Source of the DNA: Macquaria australasica | Lineage: Eukaryota > Chordata > Actinopteri > Centrarchiformes > Percichthyidae | Direction of reading: 5' to 3' | Length of the DNA stretch: 64,000 nt | Assembly (NCBI GenBank): GCA_005408345.1 | Contig: SEMN01000229.1 | Span: 248,001-312,000 of the forward strand | Part shown: piece after piece, positions 42,515 through 55,342 of the stretch | Layout of the letters: each line of letters begins with the position of its first letter | Numbering within the stretch: the first letter of the stretch is position 1 | Notes under the pieces: model-generated | What the model saw: the letters and a program-made list of their open reading frames with translations, nothing else | What the model was told of the DNA's origin: nothing | Database searches by the model: none | Made by a program: the position numbers and the translations under genes

Positions 42515-45500
42515 CACACACACACACATACATTTTCCTATATCTAATCTCATGGATTTCCACCTTGAATGGATGTGCATCTGTGTGTGTATGTGCAGGG
42601 AGACAGAAGGTCATCTGGGAATTTCAACAGGACCACACAGGTATTATAGAGGTGCAACATTATCACTGGCAAACACCAGCAGCTGTGTGTGCACGTGTAT
42701 TCTGGTGTGCCAAATATCCTAGAAGACCAAATACAGGGCCTGGTGGCTCGGGAGAAAAAGGAAAATAAATTAAAAACGTTGATTTATATAAACATAAGGG
42801 GAAGATGGTAAGTAGATCAAAAGGACATGGATTTTGCAGGGGTCATCGGTTAAAAAGTTCAGGTTATATGGACGGTCAGTGTATACATTAACCTTTGCTG
42901 TTTTGACAGCCCACTTCATTTTGAAATAATATTATCTGGATAATTTGACTACCAGAGAGGCTGATGGGATAAATTGTGCCACAGTGAAAGAGTAGTGACA
43001 GTGTTCGGAGGTGAAGCAACTCAGAAGGGAACTACAATCAGGGGAGGTGCAGTTTTTTTCAATTTTTTGCCTTTTCAAACACAACAACATGTACAAATGA
43101 ACATCTATGTGTACATTCAAGTAAACAGAAATAAGAGGATTCTTGTTTTGTACCAGGGTTGTCCAAGAGGAGAAATGGTTAACTTTTTCATAACTCACCC
43201 AGAAGTTTCCCCCACCTGCTTTATTGTGATCCTTATAACACAGCCTCTGGCGAACGTAGCTAGTTAAAAAATAACAGTCCCAATGTTTATGCCTAAGCTC
43301 ACCCATTAGCACAAGTGTTCAGCTGGGTTCAGTTCTGTTGTGGCCTGTGGTGATACAATCTGAAGGGAATAAACAACAACGAGGTGCAAGTTTGTTTTTC
43401 TCCCCAACTGGAGACATGGGAAATGAGATGCACCAAAAATATCAGTATGTTTCCATCCAGCTCATATGTGTTCCATCTACCTTCAACACATGCACAAATA
43501 CACAAGCCAGACCTCTTGGTGGTCCAAGTGAGCTAGGTGGAGTTGGTAATGCTCCAACTGTAGGGTGTGGATGAGCACTGACTAGATTAGTCATCGGCCC
43601 TGACCCTGAACCAGCCAAAGTGGGTAGAATACAAATGAATCCCCAGGGCTGCTGGCCAGTAAATCTGACTCGGGACCAGTGTTTATGGGATTCAAACCGC
43701 ACCACACAAGGCCACAGCGGATGGGCTTACTGACCCTGAACAGTGACTTCATTGAAAGGAAGGGAAAAAGGCTTTTGGGCAGGGTGTTTGCTGGACTGAG
43801 TGGTAGTTACAGTAATTACAAGTCTGGGGTTTTAGTAATTATGTCTACTGGCATACTTCCTTCAAAAAGGTGTCAGGGAAGTCAACAGAAGACATCTGTT
43901 GTTTTTCCATGCTTGCAACAAGCCCCTGTTTAAAGGAAGATACACCTATCAATAAATCATGGCAGAGTTAAATCTGCAAAGCCCTTGCTGCTCTGGGAAA
44001 GTGTTAATATTTCACCAACATGAAGCCTCCCGTTCTTTTCCTTCAGGTTCTCTTCCATATCTAATGACTGTCGAGGCTCAACACATCCAGGCTGCTCTAT
44101 TCTTGGGTTAATGAACAGGTGAGGAATTACTTAGACAGACGGAGATGGAAATTGATTTTTTTAAGTGTTGCCTCATTATCCCATGTGAGGCACTTTATCC
44201 AGTACCACAGAAACACAACACCAGACAACGTGGGTTGTGTAACGTCAAGGTCATATGGGTGTTATGGTTCCGTGTGTGCATTGACAGAATGGGGGTCGAC
44301 GGTCAGGATTGAGATTGTATAGATTGTCTGGAAGCAGAGCCATTAGTGAGGGACTAATTAGGGGAGACCAAGTGGTCTCCAGTACCGGTCGAAGCCAAGA
44401 TTCATAAATAAGTAAGTGCAGGGGCAGCTTGGTCGCTTAATTAACAAAGCGTGAAAAAAGGGCGTGAATCCCAAGAGGCACAAACCCAATCTGGTTGCAA
44501 GGATGGGCTATCGGCAGCAATCCTGTCTATCTTGGTGGCATTGATTGATGGCAAGCCAAATTGAATCTCTAATCATCACCACCCTTTTATATCTGCACCC
44601 CTGGGGATTTACAGAGGCCAAAAGTGGCACAGGGGGTAATGCCTTTGTATCCCTTTCCTGACACCCATGGCATAAACATTGCAACCCACCCCCCACAACC
44701 TTTCTCCCCGGCTCACTTGACCATCCCCATCTGGCCAGAGGTTATCTGACCCCTGTGTGTGTTCTCGCTCACACTTTCATGTCTCTGCCGATTGTTTTCA
44801 CACTCTAAGCTGTTTGGCTGAGGTATTTAAAACCCAGACACCTCACACGACTCCCACTTAGACACCCTCTGCCTCCTAAAGCAACAAATTGCGTTACAGC
44901 CCACTGAGGCACTCTTGCCTTTCTTTTTTGTAGCCATTCCTTTTGCGCTAATCTTTTTTATTGTCCAAGCTGACAGGCAAGGAACATGTTTTGCGAAAAA
45001 AGCCGAGGGCCACAATGACATGTTGAAAGAAAAGTGCATGTCAGACCTGTCATGTAAGGAAACAATTTCAGTCAGTGGAATGAGGGGAGATGACGTGCAT
45101 TTACCAAGCCTTTTAACTGCAGACTTTCCTCTCTCCATACACAATAGGGGAAGCCATCTTGACAGTCAAGACCTTATCAACTAGGAGGCAACAACAAAGG
45201 GTCTCTGAGCAGTAAATAGCATCTGTCCCCCAGCTGCTTACTGTCACTGTTGGGATTTTGATATCACAAGGGCGTGAGATAACAGGGAAAGGAAAATAAT
45301 ACTGCAATTAGGACCTACTGTAACTGTGATAAGCTGTGGTCACAGAAGAGGGAACTGAAGAGGGGCAGAGGGCAGAACGATGGACAAAAAGGAAGGAATG
45401 AAAGAAGAAAGGATGAGAATGACAGTTAAAGAGAAGGGGCGGAGAGATCATAGGCTGAGAGCAAGGCTGGGAAAGGGACAAGGCCAAAGAGATTGACAGG

Positions 45501-48500
45501 GAGGTGAAGAAAGGGAAGGTAAACAGCATATAAAAGGAGGCTTTGTCTGCAGAGGATTTTGCTTAATGCCCACCTTTTTTGGTGGGAAGCCTTGAATCTT
45601 TCGGTTCTTCGTCTTTGGCAGGCCAGAGCACCAAGCTGTCTGGCTGGCACAATATGTACATTGACCTTGAAGTTGGTGGTACCTGATTAACTTGTGCTAA
45701 ACCGCCACAGCAGTTGTACAACCTCAGACTTCCTCTAATAACATTGGCCCATATAAATCAATGGCCATCTGAACCAAAGGTAAACTTTGCCACTCTATAA
45801 AAATAAAACAAATATTGAAAAACACCACCATTCTTTGTTCCTGTTGATAAGGCTTAGTTTAACAAGGCTTTGAATTTCTCAGACATCTAATCGTGAGCAG
45901 GTAATAAAACCACAATGCTTGGCTATTGGTGAGCTCGCAATCACAGCTCATATGAGATTTGTGTGTGCTCACTCACTCCGTTTGTTCAACTCTAATTATT
46001 TTGATCCATCTGCTATCGAGGAGATTGCATCTTGAAATCATCGCACATTGTTTCCATTGATCGGCACTGGCTTGCTTGTCAGATGCATTAAAAAAAATGC
46101 TGGTAGATTCCTTCCAGACTGCATCAAAGCCTAGACCTTTCATCTGGGACCAATGTGAGTGTATGTGTGAGCAATATATAGAGACTGGGGGTAAAAGATA
46201 GTGAAAGGTACTGGTGGAAAGCAATGGATCTCCCTTCCCAGGCTCAATTCTCTATCTGGAAGGAAGCTGCATGGTGTGAAAGTGGAGACTTGGACGATAG
46301 GTTTGTGGAAAGTGTCCAAGTCAGGAGATTAGTTTCTCTGCTCAGATAGATCTGAACCTACTGCTGCTCTGTTCCTCAGCTCCTCACACTCCTTCCTCCT
46401 CTTCTTTCACCTCCTACCTGTCCTTCTCCACTCCTTTCCCCCCAACCTCGACATAACTGACCGTGGCTCCCTGCAATCTCTCTGCAACCTCTGGCCATGT
46501 AGTTGCTTCTCTCAACACCTTTTGAAATGAAGTGGCTGGCCAATAAACAGAACTAAGTGGGTTTTGAAAATGAAAACCCTCTCTTCTTGCCTCCCTCTCT
46601 CTCTCACTCTGCATGACCTCACACACACACAGCTCCAACTTTGAGGGGCTTAAATAACTGATAACCTTTCTGACTTTGACTCGGTAGGTGGGGGAGTGGA
46701 GCATGGCGAGAGTTGGACCCACCATACACATCGCTCACCTAGCCAAGCTAGAGGCTCAAACTCCAGAGTAGGGCGGGGCAGCGTATACCTCATGGCAAAG
46801 AAGGGGCATCCCTGGAAGTGAATGAGCTTGCACCTGGCTGAAATCTGCCTCCTGCTATCTGCAGCCTTCCTGTGATGTTGGAATCCACAGTGCTAACACG
46901 CCAGTCTTGCAGAGGTAAAAGGAAGGTCAGACACCATGTATAAACTCTAGGAGAAGACGTCTTGCCTTCTTGATCTTTTTTTAATCCCTTTTCTCTCTTT
47001 CATTTCACACACATACATACACACTGCTACACACCATCAAAACACCATATTTCTGGTGGAACCAAAGAGGATAAGAAATGAGGAGTCTTTGAACTGTCTG
47101 GATGTTTCAAGCCCCTTCTTCTCCTCTCGATCTCTGAGCTCCCCTGCTGCTCTGTTGGGACGGGGAGAAAGGCGCTGATCGATATGGTCTGACAGCAGTG
47201 AAATGAATGGAACCAGCTGATTGATTCATTAGCAGAGGAGTGAGTGGATGTGGATGCGGGCTCTGACCCTAGGAAGCATGTGGGTGCGTGGGTGAAGATT
47301 TCGTGGGGGCTTGTGTGCATGTGTATTGGGCGGAGGTAATGCGTGCATGCGTGTGTATGGTTGTGTGATTAAGCAACTGTCACCATTTGTGTGTGTGTGT
47401 GTGTGAGTTGAGAGGTCAGAAGGGATTTCCATAGGGTGTGAGAGGGGAAAGGGAAGCTGTTTATGGCCTGACTTGGCACAGAGGGAGGGGGTCAGCCTAT
47501 ATTGTCTGGTGCTTTCATCTGGCTCATTGCAATTAGTCTTTCACAGCACTCGTTGTCAAATCCCTGTTAAAATCACAGCTAACAACCACCATGCCGCACA
47601 GGCATACATACTGAATATATATTTGAAATTGCATGGTATGTATGAATTACACCTTTTTACTCTTGAAGTACAGTGTTTAAGTAAGAACAGATATTATGGG
47701 GACGTAATGAAAAAAATATTTTATTATCAACCAGTTGCAGTTGATTGCATCTTACTATCAAAAAGAAGAAAGTCTGCTGGAGAACAGACTTTCTTTTAAT
47801 ATCGGCACCTCTGTGAACTGACTGAAGCTGATGGCAAACCCATAGGGTGGTCTCCCTTCCCTTCCTCTGTCTGCTGCTGTATCTGTGTCACACTCACACA
47901 TGCACCACTTTATAGCTCTCTGCCATCTACGGTTCTACCAAATGGACAGGTGTTAGGGCCATCTGAGTAACAAAAGACCAAACGCAACACCTCCACATTT
48001 GCTAGATTGTCCCCATGAAATGCTTGCCTTAATAATAGCCAGTTAGACTTTTTGACCTTCCTTTCATTGCCCTCTAAATATTGCACTCACTTAAACATTA
48101 AAGTCACTGTGTCACTGAAACTCCATTTCAACTTGAGCTGAGGTTAAATAAATGCTCCACACAGCTGACAGTGCCTCCAGGAGGCTGCAGCATGGAACCA
48201 TGGGGATTATGTAAATATCTTGACAAAAGGCCACGTGTGATTGGTGCTGCTGCCACTGAAATGTGTTATGTTCACCGTGTGTGAGCTGTGCAGTAGAGAG
48301 TGTGTTTAAGATGTTCAGAGTGAATTTGGTGCACTGTTGATAAGAGAGCAGGGGTCTGGTTAAACCTGCTGCTGTTCTTGAGAAGACAAAAAGGGAAAGG
48401 GAGAAATATTTAATAGAAGTGGGGAGCCTTCCTCTTGCCTGCGGGGCTTTTGAAGTGTAGATGAAGTGCAGGTGGTGAGTGTTTTTGACACCAAGGATGA

Positions 48501-51500
48501 GAAGTGGGGCAGAATAAGGTGTAATAGCGGCTCAATGTGAACAGGAACGCTCACACACAGACCCCTTACCAAGTAAAATATACACTGTTCAAACACTCTT
48601 GTTCTCACACATGCATTATGGTTAATTACAATGGACATTTGAGCCCATCCCATCAGTCATGACTTTAGCTTTTCCCTTGAAGTCACTCCTATCATCATAC
48701 ATAGGCTTACCACACTGTTTGAAAATTAGCAAAAGCTGTTTTTCTGCTCTTGAAGGGAACAAGGCCTGGAGCTAGGCCCTGCGCCTCGAAAAAGTCCCGC
48801 CATCAACCACCCAGCTATGGTTAAGCTCAACAAAGAATTTTCCCCCATCTGTCTTTTCTTCTTGTAGTTAACAAGACCGGCAAAGGCTGAAACCAGGTGA
48901 TGTGGCCTTTCTTCCCCCTTAAGGCAAACTGTTTTACAGCAGCGTCCACTCTCCAGACAGATGTAACTGGCTATTTTTTAAAGACAAATATCAAAGATCT
49001 CTTTCTGCTTCATTGGCAAAAATTGTTACAAGAGTCTGTGGCTCGTAAAGAAATGGTGGGAGGAGGCCCTGAGGTGGATCAAACTGCTGCGAGGAGAAGT
49101 CTACTCCCCCAAACTCCATCCTGTGTTCCTTCCAATATCCCTGCCTCTTCTGTGCTCGCCAAGTGACGAGCAGCAAAATGGCTGTTGCATGTCCATACAG
49201 GCTCTTAGTCATCGCTCATAAGTGGTCCAGGACCTACATGTTCAACTGCCCTGATGTGCAGTCTGGCCACGATGACAAAAAGAAGTCAAGCGCGCATCTC
49301 TGACCCAGTCTCCAACTGTGCTTTTGACCTGGTCTGTTTGTGTGACTGTTTATGTGTGTCAACGAGCCGTGGAAAGTTGCACAGTTGGTCCCTCTAAATA
49401 TACACATCCTCTTTCAGTGTATTTTTATTCGCAACTGGAAAAGGATAACCCCTGGAGCTTGATTGTGTTAGGACAGCTATTGTTGAGAGGGAACAAGACT
49501 AGCCTTGGGGAGTAAGCCCCCCTACAAATTCATCCAAACAGACCCCCATCTTGACTTCTGGATAGGGGTCACAGGACGGGTTGAGAGTGGGTGGAAAGCA
49601 CACCAGGTCCTAACTCACTTATAATCTGGACATTTTGACTCATGGTAATTTCAGCTGCACTTTATGGACATCCGGTGCCGACAGGGCCTATAAAACGCCA
49701 ACTCTGATGGCCATTAATATTATGTCAGATATTTTATCAGTATTTTGAAGGCCATTAATATAGTCCAGTAAGGACCAGAAAAGGGGAACATCCCTGTCTG
49801 ATTGAGCTGAGCAATGTGTAATACCCATCATACATCCACACAAACACACACTATAAAACTTTAATATGCCGGGCTTTCTCATGATGAAAATGAACAGGTT
49901 CTGAATAAGTTTAGACCAGTGTACAAATAAGGGGCTGTCAATTCACTTTTTGTCTTTTACCTCATTCAGGGAATACAATATGAGAAAATTTGAGTCTAAA
50001 ATGGTTTACGTAGTTTGGCGGCATGAAAATGGTCCGAAACCCTTAAGCGAAAGGTTTTAAGTAAAAAGTTTAAGCTGAACCTTAATACTTATTAATGACA
50101 AGGTCTAATACGGAGGCTGGTGTCTCCATCTCTCTATGCTGCCATCACATGACTTTTATTTTTTAATTCAGTCAGTTAGAGGCGACGACATACTGTGACA
50201 TACTGTACCCCCAGCAATACACACAAACACTCCCCAACCCCTTTAACCTCCCAAACACACACATACACACTCCTGCCGCCTAGATGCACCACCCATCTTG
50301 CTCTCCCTGTGAGTGCAAAATCTCTCCCTCACTCACTTTCTCTGCCTGTGCCTGTGTGTCTCTCCCTTGTTTTGCTCGGCTGACTACAGACACCAGCAGT
50401 GTGTCTGTGCAGTGGGCAAGCCCAGACACATTCACCCTCCTCTGCTTGCTCTCGACAGTGGGTGTCAAAGACCTGCCATCCCACAAGGCCCCTCTGTCGG
50501 ATGCCAGGATGGACTGCATACACAAATGCCATATACAAAACAGCCATACACACAAGCTGCATGCACACATACTGCTTTGGAAATTGTCCAGAAAATAGCC
50601 TTAGAATATCCTACTCTCATAAAGCTGAAATACTACTCACAAGGGCTTGTTTAATGAACACAGATATTTAACTTTAAAGCAAGCATTAATTGCGGTAACA
50701 TTGGATTATAACCTAAATTCACCTTAATCATATTTCTTTAACTGCGACCACAGTACTCATGTCACATAAACTAGACTGGTGTTTAGCACTAATGGCTAAA
50801 ACTCAAGAGAGTTGTTGCTATTATGCACATATAGACACAGTCAGCTGAAAAAGATGGTAGGATTTAGCTACACATGGAGGTCACTGTAAACTTACACTGA
50901 CAACCTACAAAACATATTGTATTACTGTAGTAATAATAATATGCTTACACTCATATTTCTCTCACAGTGTAATTTTGCTGCTGGACTGGTTTCATATTCT
51001 GCCTCTGTTGATCCTGTTTTGTAAGCCTAAGCTATAAATGGCCTTTGTGTTATAAAGCCCTAAACAAATACAGTAAAACGGACATGACTTGAGGACATCC
51101 CCAGTGTCATATTTTGTCTTCAATAAAGACTCCACAGTATAGGGCTACAGAATTAAAGCTGAGTTGACAACATCCCTATTTTCGTCCCTGCTGCCTTATT
51201 TTCACCGGTCATCCTGCTACGTCCACTTCCTGGTGTGTGACGGCCCCGGCAGGCCTGACACGGCTGTTGCTTGCCATGTGAAATTCCAGTTCGGTGAATC
51301 TTTCCTGCACCGCCATATGAGCCATGATCCGTCAGTCGGTGCACATGAGCGCTCCTGCAGGCCCGTTGCATCTGTAAAGTCTGTCAACTCTGCTGCTCTT
51401 GTGGTCTCTGATTCAAATCCGCCCCATATCCCGACCACACCACCTCACAGCTCCCCCCATACCATCCCACTCCCAACATGTCATCATCCTCTCCCCCCTC

Positions 51501-51883
51501 TTCCTGAGCGCCTTACGCCAATCTGAACCTAAGTCAGTGTGCATCTGTTCAACATGGCTGCTGCCTAGCATATGACCTACCGACTGGCTGGGTTCTCTGT
51601 CGAGGTCAATATACCAGGATACTGCTGAAAGTGATGGACTGGTTCTGTTGTTTTCTCTCATGTCTTAATAGTTTTATTATTTTAAACAAGTGCATATCTG
51701 CTAATATTGAGATTGATATGCATTGCTTTGCCAATTTGTTACTTGGAAGCAACTATTAAAAATTAAAATGCACTACCAATGGGATGCACAGTATGAAAAT
51801 GTAATGCGCTATTTTATATTATTGGATTTAAAATGTATATACACTTTATAGTAAGATGCAAATTGTGTTGACAACAACAACAC

Positions 51884-51930
<47 letters not shown>

Positions 51931-52046
51931 AGTGGAGCATTTAATATTCATATTCATTTTTTTAATTTTTTACTATTTCCCTGCTAATAAAATAAATGAC
52001 TAACTTGATTTTATTGTCTGTAAGTTTAAATTCTTACTTACACATG

Positions 52047-52079
<33 letters not shown>

Positions 52080-52420
52080 TTGTTGTTATTGTTCATAGTA
52101 GTAGTATTGTTATTATTATTAATTTATATTATTTTAATTATTATTGCTGTAGTTGTCGTTATTGTTATTATTTTCATTATTATTGGACCCGTTGCGCCCA
52201 ATGTGCATTCGTGGCTGTTGCACAAGAGGCAAAGTCATCCTTCACCCAGCCAATTGATTCAGGACGCACTGATAAATAGCCTTATGAATTGCTAATTGCT
52301 TCTAGCAAGAAGACAGCTAGGCAGTCTCCCGCATCAAACCTGATTCTGCGGTTTTAAAAGGCTGAGCAGCGCTGATTCGCTCGATCAATAAAACCGCATC
52401 AATTGACACTTTGAACACTC

Positions 52421-52470
<50 letters not shown>

Positions 52471-55263
52471 CGTGAGCGCCTCAGCAACTGTCTCTTTACA
52501 TCTCTACCAGCATCATCTTCTTTCCTATCATCAGAAAAAATCGTGTATTTCTGCTTGATAAGCATACTTTTATAAAAATAATATATATATATATATATAC
52601 GTATATTTAACGATTTAACGATCAGTATGACTATGCCTAAAATAAATCTGATACATAGGCTAGATAGACATAATTACTGATCCAAGTCATTTACCATTTT
52701 GCTGACCTCCACATTGCCCTCGGGAATGATTCATTAGTTAGAATTGCCGGAATGACTTTGCTTTTATTTTGCAAATTCACTTTCACGCCTCTTCAGTACG
52801 TTTCCACTCGGCCCTTGAATGGTCTGTGTGATAGCCACCATAGAGCCACTAATAGTTCCCTTTGTCGCTTCAATTGTGACCCTAAATACATTTGTTCAGT
52901 AAGTTTGCTTTTGAATGTGATGTAGAGGAGCTCCTGGAGTAAAGTTTAACATAGCAGCTTCACTGTGTGTCCTGCTCAGGCCACACAGACTGATGCTGCG
53001 CTCATAAATAAAGCCTGGTGTATGAAGGCCTTCGGACAACAAGCGTGCCGGACAAAATGGCCCCATTACTCTCTTTATCATCACTGTTAATTGAGTTTTA
53101 GCTAGAGGCAGCCCTCCCAAACCTATAAAAAAGACCCTAATTTGATATTGTACTTTTTATTAATATTAAATGAAACACATACCAAACAAGCTGTCAAATA
53201 GGCTATTTCTTTGTATGTTAGGGGTGAAAAAGCACATCAGTTGAGCATTTACCAGTATTCTCCTATAATTCTCTTAAAATCACGTAAAATCAGCTCATCT
53301 AAATTTTAGTTTACGCACGTTTTATATTTGTGGGAATAAAGTTTACGCATTTTTTTTTCACTTCTGGAGAAACTTCCCTCTGCGCCTTATATCCTAGTAT
53401 GTAATGAAACAAAAGATATATTATTTAAATGAACTCTTTTTCTAAGGGTGTTTTATGCCTGATGATCACCAACTGGAAATAATAATTTACAACCTCCCCC
53501 TTCCCTTACCTTTTATGATTTGCGGCTGCCTCACTGCCTATGTCTGATAATATTGATAATAAAATAATGATGATGACGAGGGGACCTCCTCTGCTAAAGA
53601 AAGACCAGGGGAGAATAAATCATGGGAGAGAGTTAATTGAGAAATGTGCCAACTGCAAACAGGCACAGGAAAGCTCCTGTGGAGGTGTGATCTCACCCAC
53701 ATAAAAACATAAACATGTGCGCTTCAAAGGCACTGGTTGTGCGTAATCACTCCACGAAATACAAGGCCATAAATAGGAAGAAAAAGCATGGAGAGTGAAT
53801 GGGGAACCCTGAGCTGCGACCATAAAAGGCCATTTGTCTTATAGTTTAGACAGAAAATTATTGCAGGTGAGAGTTGTTCAACTGGAAGTTGTCGTAAGAG
53901 GTTTGGAGTTTTGGCTTAAGGCAAGCATAACGGGGTTGTTGTTGGTTAATGTTTTTGTACTGACAAATACACGCAAAACCTTTTCAGTGAACACAAGTCT
54001 ACTCTGTTGTGGCTCCTAAACTAAGAAGTTTGTTCACCTGAAACCCCCTCTAATGCTTAGAGTCTAAACAAGAAACAGTAATGTCTTCTTTCAGCATCAT
54101 ATAAACTAGAATATTATACAACAGGAATGCATGAAGACAATAATGCTAAACGGCATCGACGTGGGTGGACTGCTCGTTGTTCTGGCCTGCGTGTCATTAT
54201 GGTGTTTGTGCCTTTCTTCTGTGCTTCCTCCCTCCATCACAAGTAATTTACACCGAGGAGTAACCACAGCGCCTGTGCGCTACACAGGACTGTCATCGAC
54301 GCAATTTGTCTCCTCAGCACACTGATAGCAGCTTCAGTTCAACAGCCAAGGCCTTTCCTACACCCAGTGAGGCCACCAAATGATCTGACCTCACCAGCAT
54401 CGCAACGATCAACTTCTCATTTTGACAAAAACATAATGAATTTCACTATATAAATAACTGAAGTGGAATTATAAGTCGTGATCCTAAGACAATTAACACA
54501 TTACACACATTTGAATATCCAAACTCTTAAAAAACGATTTAATCAAATTAAAAAAGATATGACCTGGTTGTTTCATTATTTTGCACAGAGCAACAAAACA
54601 ACCATTATGGCAGAAATAACAAGTCCAGCACAAAACAAATAGCCATTCCTTTATGGGCCTCATTTGAGCCACGTAAAAGCACCTAATCAGTTCAATGAGG
54701 TTAAGTGCATGAAAAGATTCAGATTATTGTTCAGCATTGATGTTTGCAGCCACTGAGAACCCAGAAACGAGCGAAACCCTCTAATAGGCCCATAATTAAA
54801 TAATGAAATGCAAACTAAATTTACAAGATTGAGGACGTTGGGTTTAATTATTACATGTCAATTTAATGAGCGGATGTGAACAAAAAAAGGAGAAAAGGAA
54901 AAAAAGGGAGAAAAAAAGAAAAGAAAACATGAATTCATTAAGAGCCTTTCCCCGGGCTGAGTGACCCTGGGACCCGGAGAGACGCACGGTGGGGCCGGGG
55001 TAACTTCCCCGCCAGGCCACTTGTTTCTCCCTAAATTGCCATAAACCCAGATATACCAAAAAGAAGTCCCAGCAGTGGCCATAAATCATCCGGTTGTATT
55101 AAAAGCTTTGGTAAACCCCCAGCCAGGCCAGTCGGGTACAATTTATGGCATCACTTAGGTAGGGAATAGATTGTTCTAACGAAATACATCAACTTCAAGC
55201 CTCTGCGCAGCCAAATCGCTACTATTGTCAAGAAAACACCAAGCTCTCTATCTCAGTCTCTAC

Positions 55264-55342
<79 letters not shown>

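Noticed and set aside
51891..52079. A regularly repeated array that might suggest a CRISPR-like structure.
   Set aside because: It is a simple AAT trinucleotide repeat without spacers, in a vertebrate genome.
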